The translations under genes were made by a program, and so were the position numbers. DNA of 39,483 bases, from the NCBI GenBank assembly GCA_004298675.1, contig SCRI01000006.1:1-39483 (forward strand). Direction: 5' to 3'. The notes beneath the pieces are model-generated. The model made no database searches. It had not been told where the DNA came from and saw only the letters and a program-made list of their open reading frames with translations. Origin of the DNA: a bacterium. GTDB lineage: Bacteria; Vulcanimicrobiota; Vulcanimicrobiia; Vulcanimicrobiales; SCRA01. How positions within the stretch are numbered: the stretch's first letter is position 1; each line of letters begins with the position of its first letter. Shown piece after piece: positions 7,894 through 16,101 of this stretch.

Positions 7894-8747
7894 CCATGGC
7901 TTCGCTCGCCCTCACCGCCACGTCGATCGCGGTGGCAGCGCTGCTGCTCTACGTCCTCTGGGATGCGCTAGGGACACGCATCTCGCAACGCGTGCGACGC
8001 ACGCGCGATCTCCTCAGCCGAGCGGGCGTCAGTGCGAGTCCTGAGGAGCTGCTGCTCTCGGCCGTGGGAGGCGCGGCGATCCTCTGGATTACCATCGTGA
8101 TGTTCGTACGTCCGTCGCTGCCAATGAGCGCGCTGCTGTTGGCGGCAATTCCGGCCGCAGCGGTTGCTGGTCTCTATCTGTGGCTAAACCTGCGCTACCA
8201 GCGGCGCTTGATGGCCTTCGTGCAGCAACTCGAGTTGGCACTACGCCTCATCGGGAGTGGCCTGCGGGTTGGACTGGGGCTGCGTCAGGCGCTTGCGCTC
8301 AGCTTGGAGGAGCTGCCGGATCCAGCCCGCTACGAGTTTACGCGCGTCATCGGGCAGAGCAACCTCGGCGTCAGCGTCTACGATGCGCTCGACGAACTGG
8401 CCGTACGGATGGCGGGAAACGATACGTTGATGATGGCGCGCGTCATCCGCATTCAGTCGCAAGTTGGAGGCGACTTGGCGAAGGTGCTCGAGCACCTGGC
8501 GACCACGATCAGAGAGCGTCGCCGTATGGACCGCAAGAAGCGGGCGATCACGGCTGAGGGGCGTTCGAGCGCGATCGTCTTGTGCGCCATTCCGCTGGCC
8601 ATCGCCGCCTTCATCATAGCGACGCAAGTCCACATCGGGCATGCTCTCGTGTACACGACCGTTGGGCGCGGAGCGTTGATGGCCGTAGCCGTGCTCGAGC
8701 TGCTCGGGATTGGGACGATTCGCGTGATTTTGCGTAAGTTCGCGTAG
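7887..8747 (+). CDS. tadB: TadB inner-membrane platform protein
   Basis: The 286-residue protein has N-terminal membrane segments (about residues 5-23, 53-98), a central cytoplasmic type II secretion F domain (about 110-225, with LELALRLIGSGLRVGLGLRQ and RVIRIQSQVGGDLAKVLEHL) and C-terminal membrane segments (about 232-280). TadB and TadC form the inner-membrane platform that the TadA motor acts on. The ATG at 7887 overlaps the end of the fusion ATPase; a second in-frame ATG at 7896 is also possible. It lies directly upstream of tadC. Confidence 0.9.
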   Translation: MVTMASLALTATSIAVAALLLYVLWDALGTRISQRVRRTRDLLSRAGVSASPEELLLSAVGGAAILWITIVMFVRPSLPMSALLLAAIPAAAVAGLYLWLNLRYQRRLMAFVQQLELALRLIGSGLRVGLGLRQALALSLEELPDPARYEFTRVIGQSNLGVSVYDALDELAVRMAGNDTLMMARVIRIQSQVGGDLAKVLEHLATTIRERRRMDRKKRAITAEGRSSAIVLCAIPLAIAAFIIATQVHIGHALVYTTVGRGALMAVAVLELLGIGTIRVILRKFA

Positions 8748-8764
8748 AGGTGGAGGAAGGCGTC

Positions 8765-9616
8765 ATGCTGCTGCTCATACCGATCCTCGGTGCCCTATCG
8801 GCGTTTCTCTTCGCGATCTCGCTCATTCCGGTGAAGAGCCCACTGGCGGAGCGCCTGGAGGCGCTGCGTGTGGCGAAGACGCTGGCGGGGCCGGCGAACT
8901 CCACGGCGCGTGCCTTCGAGTTGATCTTCAGCAAAGAGCGCCGTGGGCAGTTGGCACAGCAGTTGGTTGAAGCCGGTTGGTATACCGTGACGCCGGCGCA
9001 GATGGGTTTGCGCGTCGTCGGTGGGGCGTGCCTGGGTGTGGCGCTCGCGCTCGTTGCCCTACATTCGCTGCACCTGCCGTTCGCCGTGCTCGCGCTGCTC
9101 TGCGCGCTGCTCGTGGTTGGCCTCGCCTACGCACCGATCATCTTGCTCAACGGAGCCATTGAGGCCCGCAAGGCGGCTGTCCAACGGGCGCTTCCGGACT
9201 TCCTGGACATGGTTGCCACCACGGTACAGGCCGGGCTCTCGTTGAACGCGGCGCTCGCCTATGCGGTGGATGCCGCCCCTGGGCCGCTGGGAAGCGAGAT
9301 CAAGGAGGCACTCTCCGAGATGCGTCTGGGCCGCTCGCGTGTCGATGCACTCAAGGCCGCGGCGTTCCGCGTGAACCAGCAGGAATTTTCGACCACCGTC
9401 ACCGCCATCACGCAATCTGAGCGCATGGGCACCAATATCGCCGCCGTGTTGAGCGAGGTGGCGGAGGACACGCGTAATCACCGCATCCTGCTGCTCGAGG
9501 AGCGCGCGGCAAAATTACCGGTGCAAATGACGATGCCGATGGCCTTCTTTCTACTGCCGGCTATTTTCGTGGTCATCTTTGGCGCAGCCGCCGCCAACTA
9601 TTTCGCGAGCCGATGA
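8765..9616 (+). CDS. tadC: TadC inner-membrane platform protein
   Basis: The 283-residue protein is the second T2SSF-domain platform subunit: one N-terminal membrane segment, two central ones (about residues 80-125), the F domain (about 140-245: LPDFLDMVATTVQAGLSLNA, AITQSERMGTNIAAVLSEVA) and a C-terminal membrane anchor. I prefer ATG 8765, with GGAGG at 8752-8756 eight nt before it, over an in-frame GTG at 8750 that would place the ribosome binding site inside the gene. The stop overlaps the ATG of the next gene by 4 nt. It pairs with TadB as the core of the fibre-assembly platform. Confidence 0.9.
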   Translation: MLLLIPILGALSAFLFAISLIPVKSPLAERLEALRVAKTLAGPANSTARAFELIFSKERRGQLAQQLVEAGWYTVTPAQMGLRVVGGACLGVALALVALHSLHLPFAVLALLCALLVVGLAYAPIILLNGAIEARKAAVQRALPDFLDMVATTVQAGLSLNAALAYAVDAAPGPLGSEIKEALSEMRLGRSRVDALKAAAFRVNQQEFSTTVTAITQSERMGTNIAAVLSEVAEDTRNHRILLLEERAAKLPVQMTMPMAFFLLPAIFVVIFGAAAANYFASR

Positions 9617-10221
9617 TGCTGGCCGCGATCTCTGGCGCGCTCGTTCTCGGCAGCGTCGGATGGCTGGGTGCGGCCGCCGGATCGGCATTGGTGGCCGAGA
9701 TCGATCCGTTGCCTGAGAGCCCATCTTCGAGCCTGCCGCCGGTACCGTGGCTGGTCGCTGGTTGCGCGGTACTGGGCGCGTTCATCGTGCCGCACGCCGC
9801 GTCGATGCAGATTGGCGTGACCGCGCTCGTCGTCTTTGCACTGGTCGCGGCGTGGTGCAGCGACGTGCAACGCGGAATCGTGCCAGACATTTGTACGCTG
9901 GGACCGTTGGCCGCGATTCTGTTCGTCGCGGCCATCGAGCATCGGCCGGCTGCGTGGCTCTCCGCCACGATCGTCTTCGTGCCGTTTGCCCTCACGGCGT
10001 GGCTCTCCGGCGGGCGTGGTATGGGATGGGGAGACGTCAAGCTCGCCGCGTTAGGTGGCGCGGTGCTTGGCGCGCCGATTGCACTGTCCGCTTTTGCCGT
10101 CGCTTCGGCCGTGGCTGCTGTGGTTCATTGGAATGCCGGGGTCAGGGGGGTTCCCATCGCCTTCGCACCCTACCTAGCCGCTGCGATCGGCATTGGACTC
10201 GCGGCCGGTACGCCACTCTAA
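9613..10221 (+). CDS. Second A24-family prepilin peptidase
   Basis: The 202-residue polytopic protein carries both catalytic motifs of A24 aspartic proteases: CSDVQRGIVPD (about residues 82-92) and the GxGD motif GMGWGDVKLAALGGA (about 136-150). It is longer at the N-terminus than the TadV-type copy at 4428, with about 75 extra residues containing two membrane segments and a Pro/Ser-rich loop, but lacks the cysteine motif of the PilD methyltransferase domain. It probably cleaves prepilins of this pilus, perhaps the TadE/TadG-like ones or one of the two Flp pilins; the division of labour is inferred. It overlaps tadC (ATGA) and the following membrane gene (TAATG). Confidence 0.85.
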   Translation: MMLAAISGALVLGSVGWLGAAAGSALVAEIDPLPESPSSSLPPVPWLVAGCAVLGAFIVPHAASMQIGVTALVVFALVAAWCSDVQRGIVPDICTLGPLAAILFVAAIEHRPAAWLSATIVFVPFALTAWLSGGRGMGWGDVKLAALGGAVLGAPIALSAFAVASAVAAVVHWNAGVRGVPIAFAPYLAAAIGIGLAAGTPL

Positions 10222-11600
10222 TGCGTGTGCGCCGAGAGGTAGCGGCTGTCGCACTCTTGGTTACGGGCGCGCTGCTCTTACAGGGCTTCGCGGTGGCACG
10301 CCACGGTCTGCTGATGGGCGACTTTCGCGCCTTCTTTTGCGGAGCGCAAGCCGCCGCGCACGGCCAGAATCCATATCTCTCTGCGGCCCTGGCAGCGTGC
10401 GAGAGCGTCCCGGAACCGGCCGGGCTCTTTCAGACCGCCGCCGGTACGGTGGTGCCGGCGCCGCTGCCGCCGTATGCGTATGCGTGCTTCTGGCCGCTCG
10501 TATTCCTGCCGTTTCCTCTGGCAGCCGTGCTGTGGTTCGCCATCTTGCTGGGCGCATGCGCGGTCTGCGCGCGTAGTCTCGTACGAATTGCGAGCGTGGA
10601 ATACGCCGATGCTTGGGCGCTGCTGGCGTTCGCGCTGGTGGGCCTCTCCGTGCCGTTGGGCGAGATCGTGCCGCTGGTCCTCGCGGCGCTCTGCTTGGCG
10701 GCCCTTGCCGTCGAGCGCGGTGCGCTCGCGGTGGCAGTAGCCTGGTGCGCGCTAGCGATGATCGAGCCGCATGTGGCGTTGCCGGCGCTCTGTGCGCTGG
10801 CGTTGTGGCGTCCTGCCGCGCGCGTACCGGTGGCCATGTGTGCGAGCGTGCTCGTTGCGCTCTCCGTGGTGCTGGTCGGTCCGGCAACGATGCTCTCGTA
10901 CATCACGAAGGTGCTGCCGGCCCATGCGTTGGCCGAACTGCCTCGCAATACGCAGTTCAGTCTTGCGTGGATTGCGTGGCGTTTGGGCGTGGAGGACGGA
11001 TTGGCGCTGCGCCTGGGTTCACTCTCCTACGTCGTGATGTTGGCGCTGGGCATCGTCGTTGCGGGAGTACTGGCGCGCCGTTGGAAGCGACCCGCCGCGC
11101 TCGTGCTGCTGCCGGCGACGGCGGTGCTCTTGGGGGGCGTATTCATTCACATTGGGCAGATGGCCGTGGCGCTGCCGTTCGTTGCGCTGGCATTGCACCA
11201 TGCCCGGCGTGGGCGTTGGGCGCTGCAATTGGCGCTGCTGCTGCTGGCTCTGCCGTTTCAATACGTGGCGCAGGAGCCCTGGGCACTCTTGCTCGCGGCA
11301 CCGTTATGCGGATGGCTGATCTGGCGTTTCGTGCGCGCCGATGTGCTGCTCGCGATACGCGGCGCGTCCGCGCTCGTATTGCTCGATAGTGCGCTCATGT
11401 TCGCGCTGGTGGAGTGGCAGCCGGTGGCAGCGCTGCAGACGCTCTCCGTGCCGCCGATCGATCCGGCGCTACCGCAGAGTTCGTGGGCCGCGATGATTCG
11501 CGCGCAGGCGGTGGGAAACGGCGCTGCCTGGCTGTTCAAACTTCCGACCTGGCTGGCGCTGGTCGCAACGCTGGGAGTTGTCGTTGGGGAACGGCCGTGA
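10221..11600 (+). CDS. DUF2029/GT87-like polytopic membrane protein 1
   Basis: The 459-residue protein has about ten membrane segments. An acidic loop after the first segment carries GDFRAFFCGAQ (Asp34), followed by NPYL, a Cys-Glu pair (60-61), PAPLPPYA (79-86), MIEPHVALP (180-188) and FIHIGQMA (about 310). The loop aspartate after the first membrane segment followed by DPY-type residues resembles GT-C glycosyltransferases of the DUF2029/GT87 group, which use polyprenyl-phosphate sugars. The ATG at 10221 overlaps the stop of the A24 peptidase by one base, so the gene belongs to the tad operon. A role in modifying pilin or pilus-associated glycan is inferred. A longer upstream reading in the same frame overlaps the peptidase gene and is rejected. 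Confidence 0.7.
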   Translation: MRVRREVAAVALLVTGALLLQGFAVARHGLLMGDFRAFFCGAQAAAHGQNPYLSAALAACESVPEPAGLFQTAAGTVVPAPLPPYAYACFWPLVFLPFPLAAVLWFAILLGACAVCARSLVRIASVEYADAWALLAFALVGLSVPLGEIVPLVLAALCLAALAVERGALAVAVAWCALAMIEPHVALPALCALALWRPAARVPVAMCASVLVALSVVLVGPATMLSYITKVLPAHALAELPRNTQFSLAWIAWRLGVEDGLALRLGSLSYVVMLALGIVVAGVLARRWKRPAALVLLPATAVLLGGVFIHIGQMAVALPFVALALHHARRGRWALQLALLLLALPFQYVAQEPWALLLAAPLCGWLIWRFVRADVLLAIRGASALVLLDSALMFALVEWQPVAALQTLSVPPIDPALPQSSWAAMIRAQAVGNGAAWLFKLPTWLALVATLGVVVGERP

Positions 11601-13027
11601 TACGCCGCTTGCTGCTCGCGGTTGCGATGGGCGTCGCCGTGGCCGTGCTGCTGGAGCTGGCTACCGTCTCTGGGCGCAGCATGATTGACTTCACGGCGTT
11701 CTATTGCGCTGGCCAGACGATACAGGATCACGGAGACCCCTACCGCGCGCAGCCGCTGGGAGCCTGCGAGGCGAGGCGCGGGGATGAAGGTATCTTTCGC
11801 GTGAGGCACGTCGTGATGCCGGCTCCTCTGCCACCGTATGCGCTCGCTCCTTTTGCAGAACTAGCAAGACTGCCTTATGAGCGCGCGCTCGCGGTATGGC
11901 GCGTGCTGCTGATCGCGGGAATTCTCGCGACGATTGTAGCGCTGCGAAAGGCAGCGGAGCTGCCGTGGCCTGTCGTAGCGCTAGCGTTGCTGACGACTGA
12001 CGTGGTTGCGGGGGTGCTCCCTGGCCAGCCGGTTCCGCTGGTCGTTGCGGCAATCGGCATCGGCGCGTGGGCGCTCGGGCGAGGCGATGATCGTCTTGCC
12101 GGTGCTGCCGCATGCGTTACGATGCTGGAGCCGCATCTTGGGCTACCGGTGTGTCTCACGCTCTTTCTTTGCCGTCCGAGGGCGAGGGCTGTCATCGCCG
12201 GCGGTGCCGTTGCGGCGTCGGTGCTCGCGGTTACCATCATGCCGCTCTCGATGAATCTCGAGTTCTTGACGCAGGTCCTGCCGAAGCATGCGGCCACCGA
12301 GATACCATGGTTTGGACAATATAGCCTTACGCACGCGCTCTTCGTTCTAGGCGCCAGCGATCACTTCGCGCTGACCGCAGGGCTGCTCTCTTACGTCGCG
12401 ATGTTCCTATTTGCCGTCATCGTAACGCCTCGCGCCGCGCGTTGCCTTGGTGCACCGGGCCTCCTCGTCGCGCTTCCTCCGGCTGCGGTAGTCCTTGGGG
12501 GCACGTACATTCATCTCCCTCAGATGGCGGCAGCGGTACCCGCGGCGCTGATTCTAGCCGGGCGAGCGAAGGGAACCGTTTCCGGTCTTGGGAAAGCGGC
12601 GGTCGTGCTCTTGACCGTGCCGGGTATCCTGTTCGGAGCCACCGGCGTTGCGTTCGTCGCGGCGGGCATCGCGTTATTGCTTACGGTGCTGCTTTTCCGG
12701 CCTCTGCCGGTCGTAAGCACTGCCGTAGCCGCCACCGTGCTCAGCATTGGGATGACGTTGCACGGTTTGCACCCCGTTAAACGAACGCCGGGGCAGTGGT
12801 CCGTCGCCGCCGCGGCTCGGGCAGACGAGTTGGCGGATGACTCGTGGGGCCGCTTCGTGCGTGAAGAGGATCCTGGGCTCAAGGAACATCGCTTGGAATT
12901 GCTCGCGGCACTGCCAACCTGGGCGGGCCTCGGTCTGCTGTGCGGCGCTGCGGCCTTAGGCGCCTGCGCCGGCGCGCGGAGCCAACAGCGGTCCGAGACT
13001 GCGCTTCCAGATCCATGCCGCGGCTAA
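11597..13027 (+). CDS. DUF2029/GT87-like polytopic membrane protein 2
   Basis: The 476-residue protein is a paralogue of the preceding one. It shows IDFTAFYCAGQ (Asp31), GDPY, a Cys-Glu pair (57-58), PAPLPPYA (75-82), MLEPHLGLP and YIHLPQMAAAVP at matching places, and ends with a conserved extracytoplasmic loop containing ADDSWGRF before a last membrane segment LPTWAGLGLL. The GTG at 11597 overlaps the previous stop (GTGA), so the genes are coupled. The C-terminal 72 nt overlap the end of a convergent gene. Function is inferred as for copy 1: a GT-C type sugar transferase or a protein derived from one. Confidence 0.68.
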   Translation: MIRRLLLAVAMGVAVAVLLELATVSGRSMIDFTAFYCAGQTIQDHGDPYRAQPLGACEARRGDEGIFRVRHVVMPAPLPPYALAPFAELARLPYERALAVWRVLLIAGILATIVALRKAAELPWPVVALALLTTDVVAGVLPGQPVPLVVAAIGIGAWALGRGDDRLAGAAACVTMLEPHLGLPVCLTLFLCRPRARAVIAGGAVAASVLAVTIMPLSMNLEFLTQVLPKHAATEIPWFGQYSLTHALFVLGASDHFALTAGLLSYVAMFLFAVIVTPRAARCLGAPGLLVALPPAAVVLGGTYIHLPQMAAAVPAALILAGRAKGTVSGLGKAAVVLLTVPGILFGATGVAFVAAGIALLLTVLLFRPLPVVSTAVAATVLSIGMTLHGLHPVKRTPGQWSVAAAARADELADDSWGRFVREEDPGLKEHRLELLAALPTWAGLGLLCGAAALGACAGARSQQRSETALPDPCRG

Positions 13028-14113
13028 GCCGAGGACGATGACTGCGAGAAGCCTGAGCCAGGTTCCAACGTAGGGGATGGCGGGCAGCAGGTAGATCACA
13101 AATGCCGCACGCGTGCGCAGCGGCTCTGGCGCCTGCGCAACTAAAAGCAGCAGCATCGGGAGGAGCATGACGGCATCGTAGGCATACGCGTGGGGAGAGA
13201 TCGCGAGCCCGATCATGCACGCGGCCGCGCCGGCCTCCGTGGCTCCCTGCCGTGTGAGTCCCGGCAGCGCCAATGCGAGGAGCGCAACGGCGGAACCGAT
13301 CGCCAGCGGGAGCGGCGCTCCGATCGATTGGACCAAGCTGGGCAGACTCAACGTTTGGTGGGCGTTGAAGAGCGCGTCGGCACGGTAGTACGCTGCAATG
13401 GCGCGCGCCTGGTGCAGCGGCCAGGCCGAGTCACCCCCGGTTGCCGCAACGCTCAACAGATACCACACCGCGGCCATCGCGACAACGACGACGCATTCCC
13501 GCCAGCGGCGCCGGATCAGGAGCAGCCCGAGCAGCGGCAACGCGAACGTTGGCTTGTACAGCAGCAGCCCGATGGGGATTGCGGTGAGGAGCGGACGTTG
13601 CGCGGCCAGTCCGCCGATCGCGAGGGTGGCGAGTAGGACCCCTAGCGGAGCATTCTGCCCGATGGTGACAGCGTCACCGATCGGCGCCCAGGCTAGGCTC
13701 GCCACGATGCCTAGCGACGCGGGGAGATTGAAGATGCGCGCGCCGGCAAGCCCGGCGCCGGCGGCGCATGCGAGCATCACGACGGCGTTGACGTAGAACG
13801 AGGCGAAAATCGAGAGGTGACTGCCGGGAGCATACGCGTATGCCACGGCGGGCGGATATGGGAAGATGGCCGTGGCGGTCGTTTGAATTCCGTGTGTATG
13901 CTGAAACGCGCGGAAGAGCGAGGGATCACTCAGCGCATGAGTCCCCGCGAGCCTCCCCGCGGAGTAAAACGTGAGCCAGTCGGCGAGCATGTGCGGCGGG
14001 CCCAGCACTGCTCTCAATGGGAGCAACCCCACGATACTCAGGGTGACGCCCCATGCGATGAGACGGTGCCGTGCGTCGCGACTCTTTCTCTCGTCGCCCG
14101 CGACGTTGATCAT
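12956..14113 (-). CDS. DUF2029 (GT87-family) glycosyltransferase
   Basis: The 385-residue polytopic protein is the most typical DUF2029 member of the group. After the first membrane segment it has ADWLTFYSAGRLAG (Asp45) and DPSLFRAFQHTHG, then FPYPPAVAYAYAP, and alternating membrane segments to the end. In this family the loop aspartate acts in transfer from a polyprenyl-phosphate sugar on the outer face of the inner membrane. It lacks the Cys-Glu and PAPLP signatures shared by the other three. It starts at 14113, overlapping the end of the upstream minus-strand gene by 4 nt (ATGA), and its last 72 nt overlap the convergent gene. Confidence 0.75.
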   Translation of the reverse strand: MINVAGDERKSRDARHRLIAWGVTLSIVGLLPLRAVLGPPHMLADWLTFYSAGRLAGTHALSDPSLFRAFQHTHGIQTTATAIFPYPPAVAYAYAPGSHLSIFASFYVNAVVMLACAAGAGLAGARIFNLPASLGIVASLAWAPIGDAVTIGQNAPLGVLLATLAIGGLAAQRPLLTAIPIGLLLYKPTFALPLLGLLLIRRRWRECVVVVAMAAVWYLLSVAATGGDSAWPLHQARAIAAYYRADALFNAHQTLSLPSLVQSIGAPLPLAIGSAVALLALALPGLTRQGATEAGAAACMIGLAISPHAYAYDAVMLLPMLLLLVAQAPEPLRTRAAFVIYLLPAIPYVGTWLRLLAVIVLGLAAAWIWKRSLGPLLAPRAGAGA

Positions 14114-15552
14114 CCGGAGGTCGCCTCCGGCTGAACCCCATGCGTGCCCGATCTCCGCGACGGCAGCGCCCTTGAGATCGCGCTCCAGAGCAGGAGGATG
14201 AGGCCAACCCAGGTTAGCGCTCTACTCCACCAAGCCGCCGCGCTCCCATGCGAGTAGGTGGCGGCGACCTCGATCGTCCAGCTGGCCTCGGCGAGCGCTC
14301 GTGGTTGACCGGTAGCATGCGCAAGAGTTCCCGTGTGTGGCAGCCATACGTTGAGGAGCACGAGCGCGAGCGTTGCGATGACGGTGAGGACGAGGCCGAG
14401 GCGCATCCCGAGAAAACAGCACGCGAGTACGAGCACGGCAAGTGTTGCGACGATGATGGGGTCGCCGGTGAACGCGACGAACTCCCATGGCACGGCCAAC
14501 AACAGCAGCGCAAGCACGGCTAGAAGGCGGCCCTGTTCCGTTTTCGTGGAGAGGACGAGCGCGAGTGGTATCGCGGCGGCAATCTGATCGGCGTGCATGT
14601 AGGGACCGCCGAGCACGACGAACGCTGCGGGCGCAAAGACGAGGTACGCTGGATCGCGCCCGTTCGCGTAGAGGCGCCCCGCGACGAGAATTCCCAGCAA
14701 AGCCATGACCAGGTATGATAGCTCCCCGTAGTGGGCCGCCGCCGTCGCCGAGAGGCCAAACGCATAGAGCACCGCGCTCAAGCTGAACTGAAAGATGTGG
14801 CGCAGTTCCGCAGCGGTCTGAGCCGGCAAGACGCGCGTCATATACTCGACGTTTTCGGAGAGGCCGAGGAACGCAAACGAAAGCGCGGCAAGTGCCAAGA
14901 TCCCGATCATCAATACGGGACGTGAACGCGGCGCCCACAGGGCAAGCGAGATGACGATGGGCAGCGCAAGGTGAGGCTCGATCATTGCTACCGTGGCCGC
15001 GGCCGCCGCGAGAGCGTATCGTTCGTGCCGCAGCCACAGCGCACACAGCGAGATGGCGCATATCGAGATCGGCGCCGGGTTACCTGCCGCTAGCGGAAAG
15101 ACGATCAGGGGCAGGAACGAGGCGCTGAAGACGACCCAGCGCTCGATTCCGGTTAGGAGCGACAGCACGTGCACGGAGAGCACGAATGCGCCGATGAGCA
15201 CGAGAGCCCAGACGCCCGCCGCCATTCGATACGGGAGCAGCGATAAGGGCACGAACGCGGCGATGGCGTATCCCGGCAGCGGTGCCGGCACGACGATATG
15301 GTTACGGGTGTGAACGAGAAACGGACCCGTGGACTTGGACTCGCAATCGTAGAGCGGTTGTTGAAGGTACGGGTCGTCGCGCTGCGTTGCCGTCGTGGCG
15401 GCGCAGTAGAAGGCTTTGAAGTCGATCATCCACGGACTCTGGCGCATCGCGAAACGCGGGATGGAGAACGCCACGGCGAGCACCATCAGGGCCGTAACCG
15501 CCACCATGAGCGCCGGATTTGCTGAACGCAGCCGCTGGATCACCTCGTTCAT
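14110..15552 (-). CDS. DUF2029/GT87-like polytopic membrane protein 3
   Basis: The 480-residue protein has the same signatures as the two plus-strand paralogues: IDFKAFYCAATT (Asp44), DDPYL, a Cys-Glu pair (70-71), PAPLPGYA (89-96), MIEPHLALP, YMHADQIAAAIP, and a C-terminal loop with EASWTIEV before the last membrane segment. The start is ATG 15552, with GGGAG about 6 nt upstream; an open frame continues to 16053 but that part is a shadow of the cyclase gene. It is the first gene of a two-gene minus-strand unit with the DUF2029 protein, and diverges from the cyclase gene. Being on the other strand from its paralogues suggests an inverted duplication that has diverged. Confidence 0.68.
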   Translation of the reverse strand: MNEVIQRLRSANPALMVAVTALMVLAVAFSIPRFAMRQSPWMIDFKAFYCAATTATQRDDPYLQQPLYDCESKSTGPFLVHTRNHIVVPAPLPGYAIAAFVPLSLLPYRMAAGVWALVLIGAFVLSVHVLSLLTGIERWVVFSASFLPLIVFPLAAGNPAPISICAISLCALWLRHERYALAAAAATVAMIEPHLALPIVISLALWAPRSRPVLMIGILALAALSFAFLGLSENVEYMTRVLPAQTAAELRHIFQFSLSAVLYAFGLSATAAAHYGELSYLVMALLGILVAGRLYANGRDPAYLVFAPAAFVVLGGPYMHADQIAAAIPLALVLSTKTEQGRLLAVLALLLLAVPWEFVAFTGDPIIVATLAVLVLACCFLGMRLGLVLTVIATLALVLLNVWLPHTGTLAHATGQPRALAEASWTIEVAATYSHGSAAAWWSRALTWVGLILLLWSAISRALPSRRSGTHGVQPEATSG

Positions 15553-15651
15553 GCGTTGCTCCCGATCCGGATCGATGTTCTCTGACCGAGGATACGTGGC
15601 GCTTGCTCGCCTCTTGCTTCGCCGGTGGCCAGGGGTATCTCTCTTGATGAG

Positions 15652-16101
15652 ATGCACGTCGAGACCGCCCTCGAGGTCGCGGCCCTGCCCCACACGGTCT
15701 ACGACGCCGTCGCCGCCGTCGAGCGCTGGCCGTCGTTCCTCCCCCATTACCGCTACGTTCGGCAAAACGCCGACGGCTCGTTCGCCATGGCCGCGCGCCG
15801 CGGGTGGATCCCCGTTCGCTGGGCGGCGCGCGTGGAAGGTGACCCGAGCCTCCCAGCTCTGAGATTCCGCCATACCGCGGGCTGGACGCGGGGCATGGAG
15901 GTGTGCTGGAGATTCGAGCCCTCGTGTGGCGGCACGCAGGTAACGATCGTCCACGATCTCGATACCCGCACGCAGCCGCTCGCGGGTGAGTGGTTCGCGC
16001 GGCGCGTGGTCGGTGAATTCTTCGTGGAGGCAATCGCGCGGCGCACGCTCCACTACGTCAAGGAACTGCTGGAGGGCCGCCGACGCTCAACATCGCCGTA
16101 A
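15652..16101 (+). CDS. SRPBCC (polyketide cyclase/dehydrase-like) protein
   Basis: The 149-residue protein fits the START/SRPBCC fold: the opening VETALEVAALPHTVYDAVAA, then VERWPSFLPHYRYVR, a middle beta-rich part (RFRHTAGWTRGMEVCWRFEP) and a long C-terminal helix (VVGEFFVEAIARRTLHYVKELLEG). Such proteins bind hydrophobic ligands; some are polyketide aromatases/cyclases, others are CoQ10-type lipid chaperones. I use ATG 15652 because the family N-terminus begins there; a GTG at 15625 is possible, and neither has a clear ribosome binding site. Its 3' end overlaps the ketosynthase reading frame, which suggests translational coupling and a joint role on an acyl or polyketide chain. Confidence 0.75.
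   Translation: MHVETALEVAALPHTVYDAVAAVERWPSFLPHYRYVRQNADGSFAMAARRGWIPVRWAARVEGDPSLPALRFRHTAGWTRGMEVCWRFEPSCGGTQVTIVHDLDTRTQPLAGEWFARRVVGEFFVEAIARRTLHYVKELLEGRRRSTSP

Noticed and set aside
9747-10220. Open frame extending the GT87-like protein 1 upstream into the second prepilin peptidase
   Set aside because: The extension is Arg-rich, lies in another frame of a clear A24 peptidase, and ATG 10221 fits the family N-terminus and the TAATG coupling.
15553-16053. Upstream extension of the minus-strand GT87-like protein 3
   Set aside because: It is the shadow of the SRPBCC gene; ATG 15552 has a good ribosome binding site and a normal N-terminal membrane segment.
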